In this document: positions 47,935 through 58,441 of the stretch, one piece after another
Layout: the number at the start of each line of letters is the position of its first letter
How positions within the stretch are numbered: the first letter of the stretch is position 1
Translations under genes and position numbers: made by a program
Notes under the pieces: generated by a model
The model's input: the letters and a program-made list of their open reading frames with translations, nothing else
What the model was told of the DNA's origin: nothing
The model's database searches: none
Origin: Byssochlamys sp. IMV 00236
Lineage: Eukaryota > Ascomycota > Eurotiomycetes > Eurotiales > Thermoascaceae
Direction: 5' to 3'
Assembly: GCA_001931875.2 (NCBI GenBank)
Contig: MSJH02000815.1
Location: forward strand, 248,001-312,000
Length of the DNA stretch: 64,000 nt

Positions 47935-49337
47935 AAAAGGGTTAAACTGAGCCTTGGTATGGCCCTGTATAGTAAAGGTTAACTGGCATGCGTTCTTCAC
48001 TGGGTTGGGGGAAGGCTTGGGCGAAATCCTGCGTCTGCTTTAGTTTTAATGCAAGATGACATGAAAGGACCAGCATCTCGATGCTATGTAGTCTACCATT
48101 GGTATCACGATTGCTTCTACATTGGGGGGTTTTACGGGTGATGGGGACAATGGCACTTCTCATGAATTCCTACGATATCTATTTCCGTTCCTTCTTCTTC
48201 GTTGTAAGATAGCACCATCGCAACAGCCCTTCTCTGGGGAGATCACGGATTTTCTCACTTTGAGATTTGTCCACAGTACCCCTTCTTCTAGTTGTTGACT
48301 CGAGAATCATGCTCTGCGGCGTTGACTACTTTTCTTCCACCAGCAACAACATGCGTCAGTATCATCAGTGCGTCCGTCAGCGAGTCAGCTTTGCCTTCTA
48401 CGTGGAAAACGTCACTATGCTCTTTGAACCCTCTTTGTGTACGCCACGCGAATATTCGGATCGATATTGTCTGGTGTTATTCTCCCAAGGACATGGTGCT
48501 CCCAATTATACTGGCGGATGATTTGCACCGTGACAAGTTGAGAATGATAGCAATTGCACCGAACACCCTTCGTGCTCGTCATCAATGCTGCAAATCAGAA
48601 TGCGTCGATAATCTACATAGCGGCTTAGGGCCAGTTGTTTGCCCAATGAGCCACCAATGGAGCCGGCGAAGCTATGTAGATGCGCCGTGTGCTACCTTCC
48701 AAAACAAAGAATGTATATTCTAGGTATATAGTAGGTTCTGTGCTATTTGGAGAAGGATAATCGTTATTGTAATTTTCTTATCCTGAGTGTCGGCATATGT
48801 ACTTACTTTCCCTGCTTAAGAGATACAAATTATACACTCCGATTTTACCATTAAGCAGTTTTGAAAGGAGGCGGAGTTATGATAGCTTGTCATCTTAGTG
48901 CTGGTTAAGCACTTGCAGGAAGATGATATATACTATATTTAATGCTCGGCTGCTTTACGCTACATACTACGTAATACTGTCGAATGTCTCTTCGCTGCCC
49001 TGTGCCAGAACTGTAGCTATATCGGTTTAACTCTCAATAGGTGCACCACTCTCACTTAATATTGTCGAATTATATCCCGGCACACTCAGGAATACTGAAA
49101 CAAGAAGCTAAAATTAGAATAAAGAGGAATGACGGTGAGTATAGAATACATTGCTGGTTTTATATTTACAAGGAACTGAACTTAGGACCTCGGGACACTC
49201 TCCGCAACTTAGTATTGCTTATCAACTACAGCATCATGCCACCCCCTTCACTGCGACATTATCCTACTTCAGGTTGCAATGTCCCTATCATGGGGTATAG
49301 AACCAAAAAAAATCAACAAGAAGGAAAAAAAAGATGT
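47935..49337. other. 1.4 kb intergenic region
   Basis: This region becomes AT-rich after about 48700. Overlapping open frames at 48267-48723 have no conserved motif and are not called. The T-run terminator of the first tRNA gene lies at its right edge. Confidence 0.5.
49324..49332 (-). terminator. Pol III terminator of tRNA-Ser copy 1
   Basis: Reading leftward, eight T residues follow shortly after the tRNA 3' end (the A-run on the given strand). This is the standard RNA polymerase III stop and supports transcription of the tRNA copy as a Pol III gene. Confidence 0.75.
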
Positions 49338-49476
49338 CGACAGAACTGGGATTCGAACCCAGGCGGGCGAACCCACAGGCTTACTATTTGGGGTGTTAGT
49401 TGAAAATTCGAGTTACGGTGTCTTTTGTAAAGGCTACTTACGCAGGCCTGCACCTTAACCACTCGGTCATCCTGTC
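49338..49476 (-). tRNA. tRNA-Ser(GCU), copy 1, interrupted by a 58-nt GT-AG-bordered intron
   Basis: The 5' half is 49476-49442 and the 3' half 49383-49338. Together they give an 81-nt class II tRNA: a 7-bp acceptor stem (GACAGGA with TTCTGTC, one G-T pair), a D arm with GAGTGGTTAAGG, an anticodon stem CAGGC/GCCTG, a long variable arm (GGG-TTCG-CCC type), a T arm CTGGG-TTCGAAT-CCCAG and discriminator G, all typical of tRNA-Ser. The anticodon loop becomes CTGCTAA, anticodon GCU, if the intron at 49441-49384 is removed. That intron begins GTAAGT, contains CAACTAACACC and ends AATAG. Cutting instead at the usual eukaryotic site after position 37 would leave loop CTGCGTA, with a wrong GCG anticodon and U at 37. 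A T8 terminator follows. Confidence 0.85.
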
Positions 49477-50280
49477 AAGATGATGGAAGATGTTCCCTTT
49501 TGACGTTTCTTAAATTGGATATCGAAACACCAACTCTTGAAACTCACGTGATAAATAGTTTTGGCAAGCATAAACATTTGAGCAGTTCCTATATAAAATC
49601 CCTTCTAGGTTTAGGATCGATTGGTTTTTCGGCTGATGTAAAAGTTAAAAGCTAAATTCAGAAGTAACAAGCTCAGTGTGAGGGGTGTGTAGAGGGCGTG
49701 GGAAGAAACAGGATTGTAATAAGACCAAATCGCTGGAGTTCTGAGGTGCATATTGTTTGTTATTCTGGTAGGGGGATGCTGGCGGATTGCACTTGGTTCT
49801 GGGAAATTCCTGATGTTTTGTTGAAGGCGGCAGATTTTTGCTTGCCTAAATTGGCAATCATAAAGCGTCCGTAGTAAACCTGGCTGCATGTCGTCGTGAA
49901 GCTCGGGCCTACAAGGCTGAGATTACTCCCACTCAAGAGTTTCTTCTTTTCCTGTATCATAGGTCGTATTGTTTACAACCTGAATATTGTTCTTGAGAAT
50001 CTCCAAGCCCTATCGTTTACGGTTTCCAAACGTTAGTTCGCTGCTCCTAGATCACCGACCTTTCATTCTCAATGTCCCCGTCATTTCCCCTTCTTTACAT
50101 AAAAAGAAAGGACGTCCTACTCCGATAAAGCGCTAAACAGTGACCAATCATCTTCATAGATTGAGAGGCAAGCTTAACTGAACAGAGTATGATTTACTTG
50201 GACCTGACACAGAAATGATGACTGACTCCAAGCAATAAATTCATAGGAAGAACAAGCCATGTCACCTAAGTTTCCAGATC
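49477..50280. other. AT-rich intergenic region
   Basis: No gene, tRNA or transposon signal is visible. The first bases after the tRNA 5' end (CATCATCTTGACAGG read leftward) resemble the same flank of the second tRNA copy. Confidence 0.5.
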
Positions 50281-51043
50281 ATGAAAATTCTATCTCCATT
50301 GATATCGCCTTCCAGGAAGACCAGGACAATGTCAAAAGTGATAAAGGAGACGGAGGAGGAGGAGGGTGACAACGAAGGTAATGAGCGCAAGGAAGACGAG
50401 GAGGATAAAGACATGCGCGCTCAGAAAATCATATACACGGGAATAACTGTACTAAACAAAAACAGTCGTGTCCCGGATGGGGACGACAATCCCGTTCCTT
50501 GGATACCTGATGCTTCCGTGAGGGAAACTGTGTACCAAATCCGACAATTTCTGCGGACTCGCCCAATAGCCATAGTGAGAGTTATCCGAGAAAGCATAGG
50601 TTCCGGGAGGGAAAGCGATCTCGAAAAGGCACTGCCTTACTGTGGATACATCTTCGTAAATGGTCCTTGGAGAAACGCACTGATAAGATTTGGGATCAAC
50701 CCAAGGACTTTATTTGAATATCGCCTGTACCAAACTATCACGCTGAAAATGGAGTGTGGTCCTATTATTGAATGTGGGAAGCAGGACTGTGCTGAGAAAG
50801 ATGATATTGCCTTCCCTTAACTCGAAAGGGACAGTGATTCTCATCTTATCAACGGAAAGAAATCCATTCCAGACGATAATACCTGGCAAATCTGTGACAT
50901 AACAGATCCTCTTTTGCAGACCCATTTTAGCCAGGGGACAGCTCCGTTCCGAAGTCTCGTGGAAAGATGGATTCTTTTGGAATGGCACAATGGCTAAGCT
51001 TGAGGTCATCATGCGCGATGAGTCAATCAGTCAGAGATGGTAA
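50281..51043 (+). pseudogene. decayed fragment resembling TFIIIC subunit tau95 (Sfc1/GTF3C5)
   Basis: Conserved-looking segments follow the order of the C-terminal half of TFIIIC tau95: a helical segment RQFLRTRPIAIVRVIRES, then LPYCGYIFVNGPWRNALIRFG, RLYQTI, NTWQICDITDPLLQ and DGFFWNGTMAKLEVIMRDE. The frame is broken. A TAA at 50818-50820 interrupts it, with matching sequence continuing in the same frame after it. A +1 shift near 50922-50930 (CATTTTAG) is needed to reach the last block. The family's N-terminal domain is absent; an acidic Glu-rich segment precedes. An intron with weak borders could remove the TAA, but an intron ending at TTTTAG would also delete the conserved CDITDPLL, so decay is favoured. 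The parent protein binds the A box of tRNA genes for Pol III transcription. The family match is from memory of motifs, without a search. Confidence 0.5.
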
Positions 51044-51121
51044 CATCCCTCTCGAGAGAGATATGAATCCCCACAACGCGATCGTATCAGGTATGGAATA
51101 GAGTTTGGCCAGACATATACT

Positions 51122-52939
51122 ATGAAGCAAGCTTTCTTAAGGGGAAATATATTACGCAGGGCACGTATATCTCTTTCCCAAAGATCGATGATGCAGACTC
51201 AGAACGGCTCCCAGAACAACACTCCTGCACTTGAAAAGCCGCTGACCGAAGACAAACTACAAACAATTGATAAAATAGGAAATAAACAGTCGGCTCAGCG
51301 CCTTTATAAACGAACATTGAAGATATTTTCCAAGGAGGAGAGGTTGAATGCAATTGATTTTCTTCGAACACGGAAACACGTCAACCCCACAATCGGACAG
51401 GAGCGATCCATTTCGATCTCAAGTGCATCTGAAGTCCTGTACATCGGCGAGGGTACGTTGAAACGGTGGATAAAAGAGGGAGGGAAAATCGTAGAAATGC
51501 GGCAGGGGTCGTCAAGAGCAGATGGGCCAAGGAAAGAACCCGTCAAGATAACAGACCAGTATGATTCAGGACATTATCCATTCCTCATGCTATCGCCAGA
51601 AGAACTGCACAGCTATGAAGTCATACAACGAAATGAGTTGGACAAGGTACTGCCTACGACGGGATTCCTCTTCTGAGATAATTTACAGATATTTACTTAC
51701 TATGGAATAGCTACATCCTTTTGAACATCCAGTCCCTTTCATCGGGATAGAAGGAGGCCGATCTGGGCGACTGAAAACTTTCGAGGATGCTTATAAGTAT
51801 CTCGGCCAACAGACCCAGACTTTCCACATTGGACATCCACTTGAACCCTCTGAACCCTCTGCAAATAACAAGATGGAAAAGCCAGTACAACTTCCAGATC
51901 CTAATTCCACAAGTTCCTACCTGAGAGACCCAAAGTCTCAGGGGATAATCAAGAAAATGACAGCACAAGAAGTTAACTCTTGGCTTTACAGCCTTTCGCC
52001 AAAGTATGAACCCAGAACACTTTGTTCAACAGAGCGAAATCCTTTCTATCACGAGTTGACGACGTGTGTTGCCTTTATATGTCAGCAGATGATGGCTGCA
52101 AATGATAAGGTGAGCGATGATAATACATATCTCCGCTAGATACCGATGAAGTATGTTGATTGTCTGCATAGCTCGAGTCTGCACTTCCAGTCCAGGTCGA
52201 GTTTGGTTACGACCAACCTTTCCAAGATGCCCCCCAACAATGGGCCATTAAACTTTTGTTCACCACTGACATCGAGATCCTGCTTCCATTGGCACTATGT
52301 CTAAAAGGTTCTGTTAAAGATGAAGTCGCTCCCGACTCCCTCTATCTTCAAGGCTGGACTATAGACCATGCCTTGTTGCCTTGCACAGGGCAGAAAAGGA
52401 CAAGAAAAAGGGAGAAGTCAATCAAGTATATGCAACAATTTTATGAGAACTCACGGCCTATTTTTGACAAGTTCAGGTTGAGTCCAGTACTGTATATCAC
52501 AGATATTGATATGCTGTTTCTTAGAACGCCGGGTTGGCGGCATGTGGACTACGAATTGTCCATGAAGGACTTGGTCGAGATTACTTCACCGTATGTCTCA
52601 GACAAGCATGGTATGATGGGTACACTATTCCTGAGATGTTATGGAGGTCTCAAAACCAATGGTGAGACGCCTCCGAAGATCAGAGACCACCTTCGAAATG
52701 TTTGCGGCTACGACAAAGACAAAGTCCAGCTATTATCCTGGTTTTCTGCTCATGATATGCAATGCTTTCTCAGAATCCTTTCTGGAAATGATGGCTTGAT
52801 CCAAGACAGGATGTCTCATCTGAACGCATCGAATTCTCAATCGATCAATGTAGGTAAGCTATGCCGAGACCTCTTTCCAGGACTTGCCTCGGGCAGACTT
52901 AGGACAGTGCATCAATATCTCGAGAAGAAAACAGATTAA
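51122..52939 (+). CDS. protein of unknown function with HTH-like segment, 563 aa, three exons
   Basis: Exons: 51122-51646, 51711-52109 and 52172-52939; both introns (64 and 62 nt) are phase 0 and the joined frame is fully open. An alternative start is the Met at 51188 (MMQTQNGSQNNTP). At about residues 70-125, FSKEERLNAIDFLRTRK followed by SASEVLYIGEGTLKRWIKEG has the spacing of a psq/CENP-B-like helix-turn-helix, where a helix reads out DNA through a TLKRWI-type segment. The rest (KMTAQEVNSWLYSLSPKYEP, then PPKIRDHLRNVCGYDKDKVQ) matches no family I know. There is no signal peptide, membrane segment or catalytic motif. It sits between the two tRNA-Ser genes next to a decayed fragment, an accessory context. 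DNA binding is a guess from one segment. Confidence 0.55.
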
Positions 52940-53485
52940 TCCAGCGGAGAAGATTACCATAACGCCTCGTACGATACTGCAGCGATGGTGGACATTATCA
53001 ATGTTCTCGTGGGGTTGGTTAAGTCCATTTTGGAATCCCTGGCATAAATCAGAAAGTCGACCCAGGAGAAATTAGTTACTAGATTCTATCTTAACCGGTT
53101 AATCAGGAACATGGTCAGATGACAGGGTATGATATAGAAGAACATGCATGCTTCCTATGTTGAATTAGGTACATAGGAGCTGAATGTCTTATTAACTGAT
53201 ATAGTTGTAACAGAAATCATCCATCCCTCAAAGTAGAATATATTTATATACACCGAAAAAGTATAGCCCGAAAACAGTGCATACTACAACGAAAGCCTTC
53301 AAACGCTGCTAGGGTTACTATCTTACATTTAACCAAGCGCACTCCGAAAGGAGCAGATCATGTTAGGTAGGTACATACATAAAAAAATCCGAATAGGCTG
53401 AGATGCCTGCTACGAAGCACACTCTTCGCTTCAGCGTCGACCGATAATTTGGCAAGATTAAAGGGAAAAAAAAAGATTTAAATGT
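52940..53485. other. intergenic sequence before tRNA copy 2
   Basis: No gene is seen. It is AT-rich and ends in the A-run that forms the terminator of the second tRNA gene. Confidence 0.5.
53466..53474 (-). terminator. Pol III terminator of tRNA-Ser copy 2
   Basis: Nine T residues in the leftward reading, about 12 bases past the tRNA 3' end, form a standard Pol III terminator. Confidence 0.75.
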
Positions 53486-53621
53486 CGACAGAACTGGGAT
53501 TCGAACCCAGGCGGGCGAACCCACAGGCTTACTATTTGAGGTGTTAGTTGAAAGTCGGGCTACGGTGTCTTGTAAAGGCTACTTACGCAGGCCTGCACCT
53601 TAACCACTCGGTCATCCTGTC
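53486..53621 (-). tRNA. tRNA-Ser(GCU), copy 2, interrupted by a 55-nt GT-AG-bordered intron
   Basis: The 5' half is 53621-53587 and the 3' half 53531-53486; both are identical to those of copy 1, giving the same 81-nt class II tRNA-Ser. The intron at 53586-53532 also starts GTAAGTAGCCTTTAC, carries CAACTAACACC and ends CAAATAG. The middle differs from copy 1 by substitutions and a 3-nt length change, while the three splicing-like signals do not. Same orientation as copy 1, 4.1 kb away. Its first bases upstream (CATCATCTGACAGG) are also similar to copy 1, so the pair arose by duplication. As in copy 1, the standard 37/38 intron position does not give a serine anticodon. Confidence 0.85.
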
Positions 53622-54065
53622 AGATGATGACTATTTTTTCCCGAAATAAGCTACTTCACCCAAACATACAGTGCCCCATAGCTATGACCTCTTAATTGAT
53701 CAGTCTTTGGAGCACTGGATCTCCGGAGGTACAACGGCTTGCCTCAGCTTGGGTGTAGATACTGCCACTCAAGCGCAGGCTGAATGCTCACCTGTAAAAC
53801 CAGGCCTTTCTTCTTCCTTCGCTTCTTTCTGCTGCAGGCAGCCAACATTAGCCGCGTGCGCTTTTTCTTGATGACGTCCCACTTGAAGCTCACTTCTACC
53901 TGAGCCTGAGCGATGCCCAGAGACTTCGACCTGTTCACGCATCTTCCCTTGTACGTTCGCAGCGAGCGCAGACACTTCTCAATAAGCGCCCCGCATCATT
54001 TACCAAAGCCCTCTTGCTAAGAGACTTGTGGCACTGACCGCGGGGCTAGTTTTCCGGCAGGTCAG
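53622..54065. promoter_or_regulatory. promoter side of SUMO protease and tRNA 5' flank
   Basis: This 0.44 kb lies between the 5' end of the leftward tRNA and the start of the rightward SUMO protease gene. It becomes C+T-rich toward its right half, as expected for the protease promoter. Confidence 0.45.
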
Positions 54066-57000
54066 ATGCTAAACAAGATACGGAGCGACGACGCTCAAGA
54101 TGATGAGCGCAGGTTGTTCCCGAACTTCGAGTACGTAATCCTACAAGCATTCCTGTCGTCTGTAGTGCTCACTCTTTTCTCGGATACAGCAGGAACAGTT
54201 CGAATGCGGTCACGATCATTCCTGGAGCTACATTCAGAAAACCCGGCAAATTAACGCACGTAAGCAAGATCGCGGCTCCCTCATGAAGACGGCATCTAAC
54301 AGTATACATGGATTAGGGGCTATCTCCGTTTCGGCCCATAGACACAATCGCGCGTCACTCCAGACAAAGTGGGCCAGTTCGTGCGGCGGGGAAGGGGAGG
54401 CAGCTGGATGATCGCAGCGTTACAATTCCTGGTTCTTCCCACCGCGGATACTCTGTGGAACTGGATGAGAATAATAGGCCGACAAAGCGCCAACGTCGAA
54501 GCCTGGAGGCGACATCGGGTCCGGTTGTCGATTTGATAGACGTTGAAGATATGGAACATCAGACGTCTCCAACAGGGACGTCATCCTCGTTTCAGCACAC
54601 GTCCCGTCTATCTTCAACATCTAGCCAGCAGTCCGTACGTCCAAAGAAATCGAAGGGGACAGGGAAGAAACTAGACGAGTATAGGAACGTGGAACGGTTA
54701 ATGAGCGTTGGTCACGCACCGACCAGTCCTCAGAATTATTTCCACAGAAGACAGGTGATTATTGAGGATGACAATGACGCTCCGCCTACACCAAAAAGGA
54801 AACATGGAGACACGCGAGAAGGTGCCGATCGGACTGAGACTGACAAAGTCAACCGTGACAACAAGCCGGAAATCCTCGACAGTGTCGAGATTTGCAATAC
54901 AAGGAACCAAAAGGATGTGACCGAGCTGGAAAGTCCAAAGTCTCGAAAGAAATTCTTTTCGACAGACAGTAAGCGACGCGGATCAAGCGGACGAGAGAGC
55001 CCGGACGAACTACAGGGAGATATCACCGTGCAGCGTGCGCCTTCCTCGCTGAATGGAGTGCATGCGAGGGAAGCCAGTGTCGGCTCCTCATCAGCCGACC
55101 GATCGAAGAAAGATGCCTGCTGGCGATCATCTCCAAGCGATATTCGTCCCGTGGAATTCACGTCCACCTCCGGAAAAGATCGAGGAAAGGCAAACCGGAA
55201 AGAGAGGTCAGACAAGGGTGCTTCTCACAAGAAATTGTTCGAAGCAGACTTGTTCCGTTTCGGCCCTGTCGAGCGTGTATCTTTCGAAGGACAGGGCTTT
55301 GAACTCACTATCAATAAGGCCCGAGACACTCTTTGCCTGGCGGAAACTGCTGACAAGGACAGCACGAAGGGGATTGATATACCGCTGCAGAAAATCACGA
55401 CTGTCTTCGAAGGAGAAAGTCCAAGTCGTAAGATCCGTTTACGTCTTTCGAAAGTGGAGGGCAGCGATGAAATGGTAGATATACAACTATCTTCAGAGAA
55501 GGAAAAGGACAACTTCTGCAAGGTCCTGAAGCGGAAAGATATCAAATTTTTATCAAAAGAAAGGTATGCGTTTGTAGTGGCTTCCCACGGACCTAAAACT
55601 AATGAATCTGCCAGTGGGTGGATGGACGCTGCATTCAATAGGAATGAGAAAAGAACTGCTGCGCAGAAAGGTCGCTACAAGCGCCTCAACGACGCAGAGA
55701 ACAGCGAGGAGCCTGTTCAAAAGTCGAAATCCGAAACGATTAAACGGCCAAAACTTTCCGAATCTCTCCAAGATGACAGCGCCAATACCAACCGCTCTGC
55801 AGGGTCTATGATTAGTCGACCCCCGCGTCGTCTAGGCGAAGCTTCGAGTCATGCGCAGAGCCAAACTGAAGTCCCTGACCCGGACAGTCACAGCCATCCA
55901 TCCAGAAGCGGATCTGATGAAGGAGTCGCAATCCCTGTCAAGAAATATATGGATAATTCCTTGTACGAACGAGAAACACGGTCCAAATCCCGGAAAACAC
56001 AGCCTGCAGTCATTAGGTTCGCGAATCCATGGCCCCCAAGAAGAAAGCTCAAATGTACCTAACAATGACCCAGCGATGATAAGGAGCCAACAGTAGAGAA
56101 AGCAGTGTCCGCTTACAAGCCGCGAAAGTGGTCGAAATCCCTTGTGTACCCTCGAGTGGGAAAGAAGAAGGCTGAAGTCGATGTACATGATCTAGAAAGA
56201 CTCCGTGACGGAGAGTTTCTCAACGATAATCTCGTCGGTTTCTATCTGCGATTCCTTGAACATCACTTGGAACGTACAAGCCCTCAAACGGCGAAGAAGA
56301 TCTATTTTTTCAACTCCTACTTCTTTGAGACACTTACCAATCTTCCGAGAAGCAAACGTGGGATTAACTATGAAGGCGTCCAAAAGTGGACGAGGAATGT
56401 CGATATCTTCAGTCATGACTATATCGTTGTTCCTATCAATGAGAGCGCACATTGGTACGTGGCTATCATATGTAATCTGCCGATCTTGGAGCGCCCTCAA
56501 GAGGGTAGTCCCGAGCTCGAAGGATTTCCTGATAAAGAAGTCTCGGAGGAACGTTCAGAAATCCCTGAGACTCCACCAGCTGTGCCGGAAGATAGTTCGG
56601 TCAACGACCCTAACGCTATCGGCAATGTGCACTCGGATTCCGGTAAAGAAGAGAAGACCCGTCAATCACTCGCTTCAATGACACTTTCTGACAATAGAGA
56701 AGTCTCCTCGCCCACTGGGGAAAAGGTTCAGTCTGGGACAGCACCGGAAGCTGACGATGATTGGCCGGAGGGAGAAGAGAACCCTACCTCGTCACCCCCG
56801 AAGTTCACAAAGCCCGGTGATTATCCTCGTGAGCCAGAACCGAGCCAAGAACAGGAAGATGTGTCACGGAAGAAATCGCAAGCGGCCGATAAGGGAAAGA
56901 AGCAAAAGAAGAAACAAGGACGCTCTTTGCCGAAATACGATCCCAAGCAACCGGTTATTATTACGTTCGATTCCCTGGACCTCCCGCGCTCGCCGACAGT

Positions 57001-57991
57001 AAGATGCCTCCGTGAGTATCTCTACGAGGAAGGGAAGTCTAAACGCGGAATCGACGTCGATGTGAAGGCGATCAAGGGGATGACGGCGCGAGAGATCCCA
57101 CTGCAACCTAATTTCTCAGACTGTGGTCTATACCTACTGGCGTACATGGAAAAGTTCATCCAGGATCCAGATTCTTTTGTGACCAAACTTCTTCAGAGAG
57201 ACATGAAAACGGAGACGGACTGGCCTTCGCTGAAATCCGGTCTCCTCCGCCGTCGCCTTCGCAAGTTCCTCGACGATCTGTACGAAGAGCAGGAGGAGGC
57301 ACGGCGCCATAAGATGACCGAGACAACCACAATGGCTGACAGGAAGCCAATTTCATATCTATTGGGGCCCAGTCAAGTCTCTAAGAAGGTAAGGAGCGGT
57401 GACAAGCCTGCGCGGAAATCTGAAGAGCATGATGCATTATGCTCTAAGGACCAGAGTCCCTCCAAAGATCTCCCTGGAAACAGAAGCAGCCCGGAGGAGC
57501 TAGTGCTAAGACAGTCGAATGGTGATTCGTCGCAGGAGGCTGCATCAAAGGACACTTTGAAGAAGGGAACGCCAGATGAGACAACTCCAAGACAGCCTGA
57601 GGTGGATGATACAACTGTATCAGGCCCAGTTGGAAAAGCTGCAGAGGACGCCGCAGCAATAGTGCAGCCTCCCGCTATGAATGACACGGCACTCGAAAGT
57701 ACGACTTCGGACCGCGAAGTGATTGAAGTACTTGATAGTCAGTCACAACAAGTACCAGCTTCTCCACGCCATCTCCGTCATAGCAAGGGAAAGAGACAGC
57801 CAGGACCTCGACACGCAGAGGCAGCTGACGATGAAAACTTCCTCGATGAACTGCAAGAGGTCGTAAATACGTCCCCAAAAGTTAGAGTTGAGGTGCAAGT
57901 TCCAGGGACACCACCCCTTGGCAGAGCAACGGCACTTGTGGAGGATAGCCCGCGGAGAAGTCCGCGACAGGCGAGACCAACGAGCAAGTGA
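54066..57991 (+). CDS. Ulp2-type SUMO-specific cysteine protease (C48), 1250 aa, four exons
   Basis: Exons: 54066-54130, 54190-54259, 54317-56016 and 56074-57991; phases close, but the first two exons are inferred only from splice signals and open frame. The catalytic domain starts near SLVYPRVGKKKAEVDVHDL (about 627). The triad and oxyanion residues are in place: His in ESAHWYVAII (about 737), Asp in TFDSLDLPRS (about 910), Gln in PLQPNFSDCG (about 954) and Cys in the same block (about 961). About 150 residues of charged low-complexity sequence separate the His and Asp blocks, a feature of Ulp2/SENP6-7 rather than Ulp1. Hydrophobic-acidic stretches PVVDLIDVED (N-terminal) and REVIEVLDSQ (C-terminal) look like SUMO-interaction motifs. 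It would trim poly-SUMO chains in the nucleus. Intron 3 uses a GTTCGC donor; without it the frame meets a stop. Confidence 0.88.
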
Positions 57992-58441
57992 AAGGAAGAC
58001 TGAGTATTTTGCTGAGACGCGTCAAATGTTTTGTGTTTCAGCCTCTTGAAGTTTTGGAGTTGTGATCTGGGTTTTAGCTTCACGAGAGCGCGACCACTTC
58101 CGGTTTGCATTTATATCTTTCAATTCGCGCTGTAGAGTTAGCGTCCTCCGTGTTGCATTTTCTAGTGGCGTTTTACACGGGGAATGGCTAATGCTGGTCT
58201 CCGCGGGTTCTGGTTTTTATTACATAGATGATACCAATATTTGCAAGCACTGATATTTAAAAACACCAGTGTGTCTCTATTATATCGCGATATCTTTAAG
58301 TAGGCTCTCTAGTTTTTCCACCGAGACAGCTCGACTTATAACACCAAGACACCAAAGTCCTCTGCCCTGATTCCTCTGGTTCATTTATGCCGAGTCCCCT
58401 TTCCAAAACCCCCCCTTCTTTCTATGCCAGAACACACCTCC
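57992..58441. other. convergent 3' region
   Basis: This stretch lies between converging genes and has no recognised feature. Confidence 0.5.

Noticed and set aside
48267..48723. Two overlapping open frames after the eIF4E gene
   Set aside because: Neither has conserved features, and they occupy the likely 3' and intergenic region.
49338..49476. Canonical 37/38 tRNA intron
   Set aside because: It leaves anticodon GCG with U37 on a class II serine body. GT-AG removal gives a consistent tRNA-Ser(GCU). Kept open as the main alternative to test.
50281..51043. Functional link between the tau95-like fragment and the neighbouring tRNA genes
   Set aside because: TFIIIC acts on all tRNA genes in trans, so physical proximity has no known meaning, and the fragment is broken.
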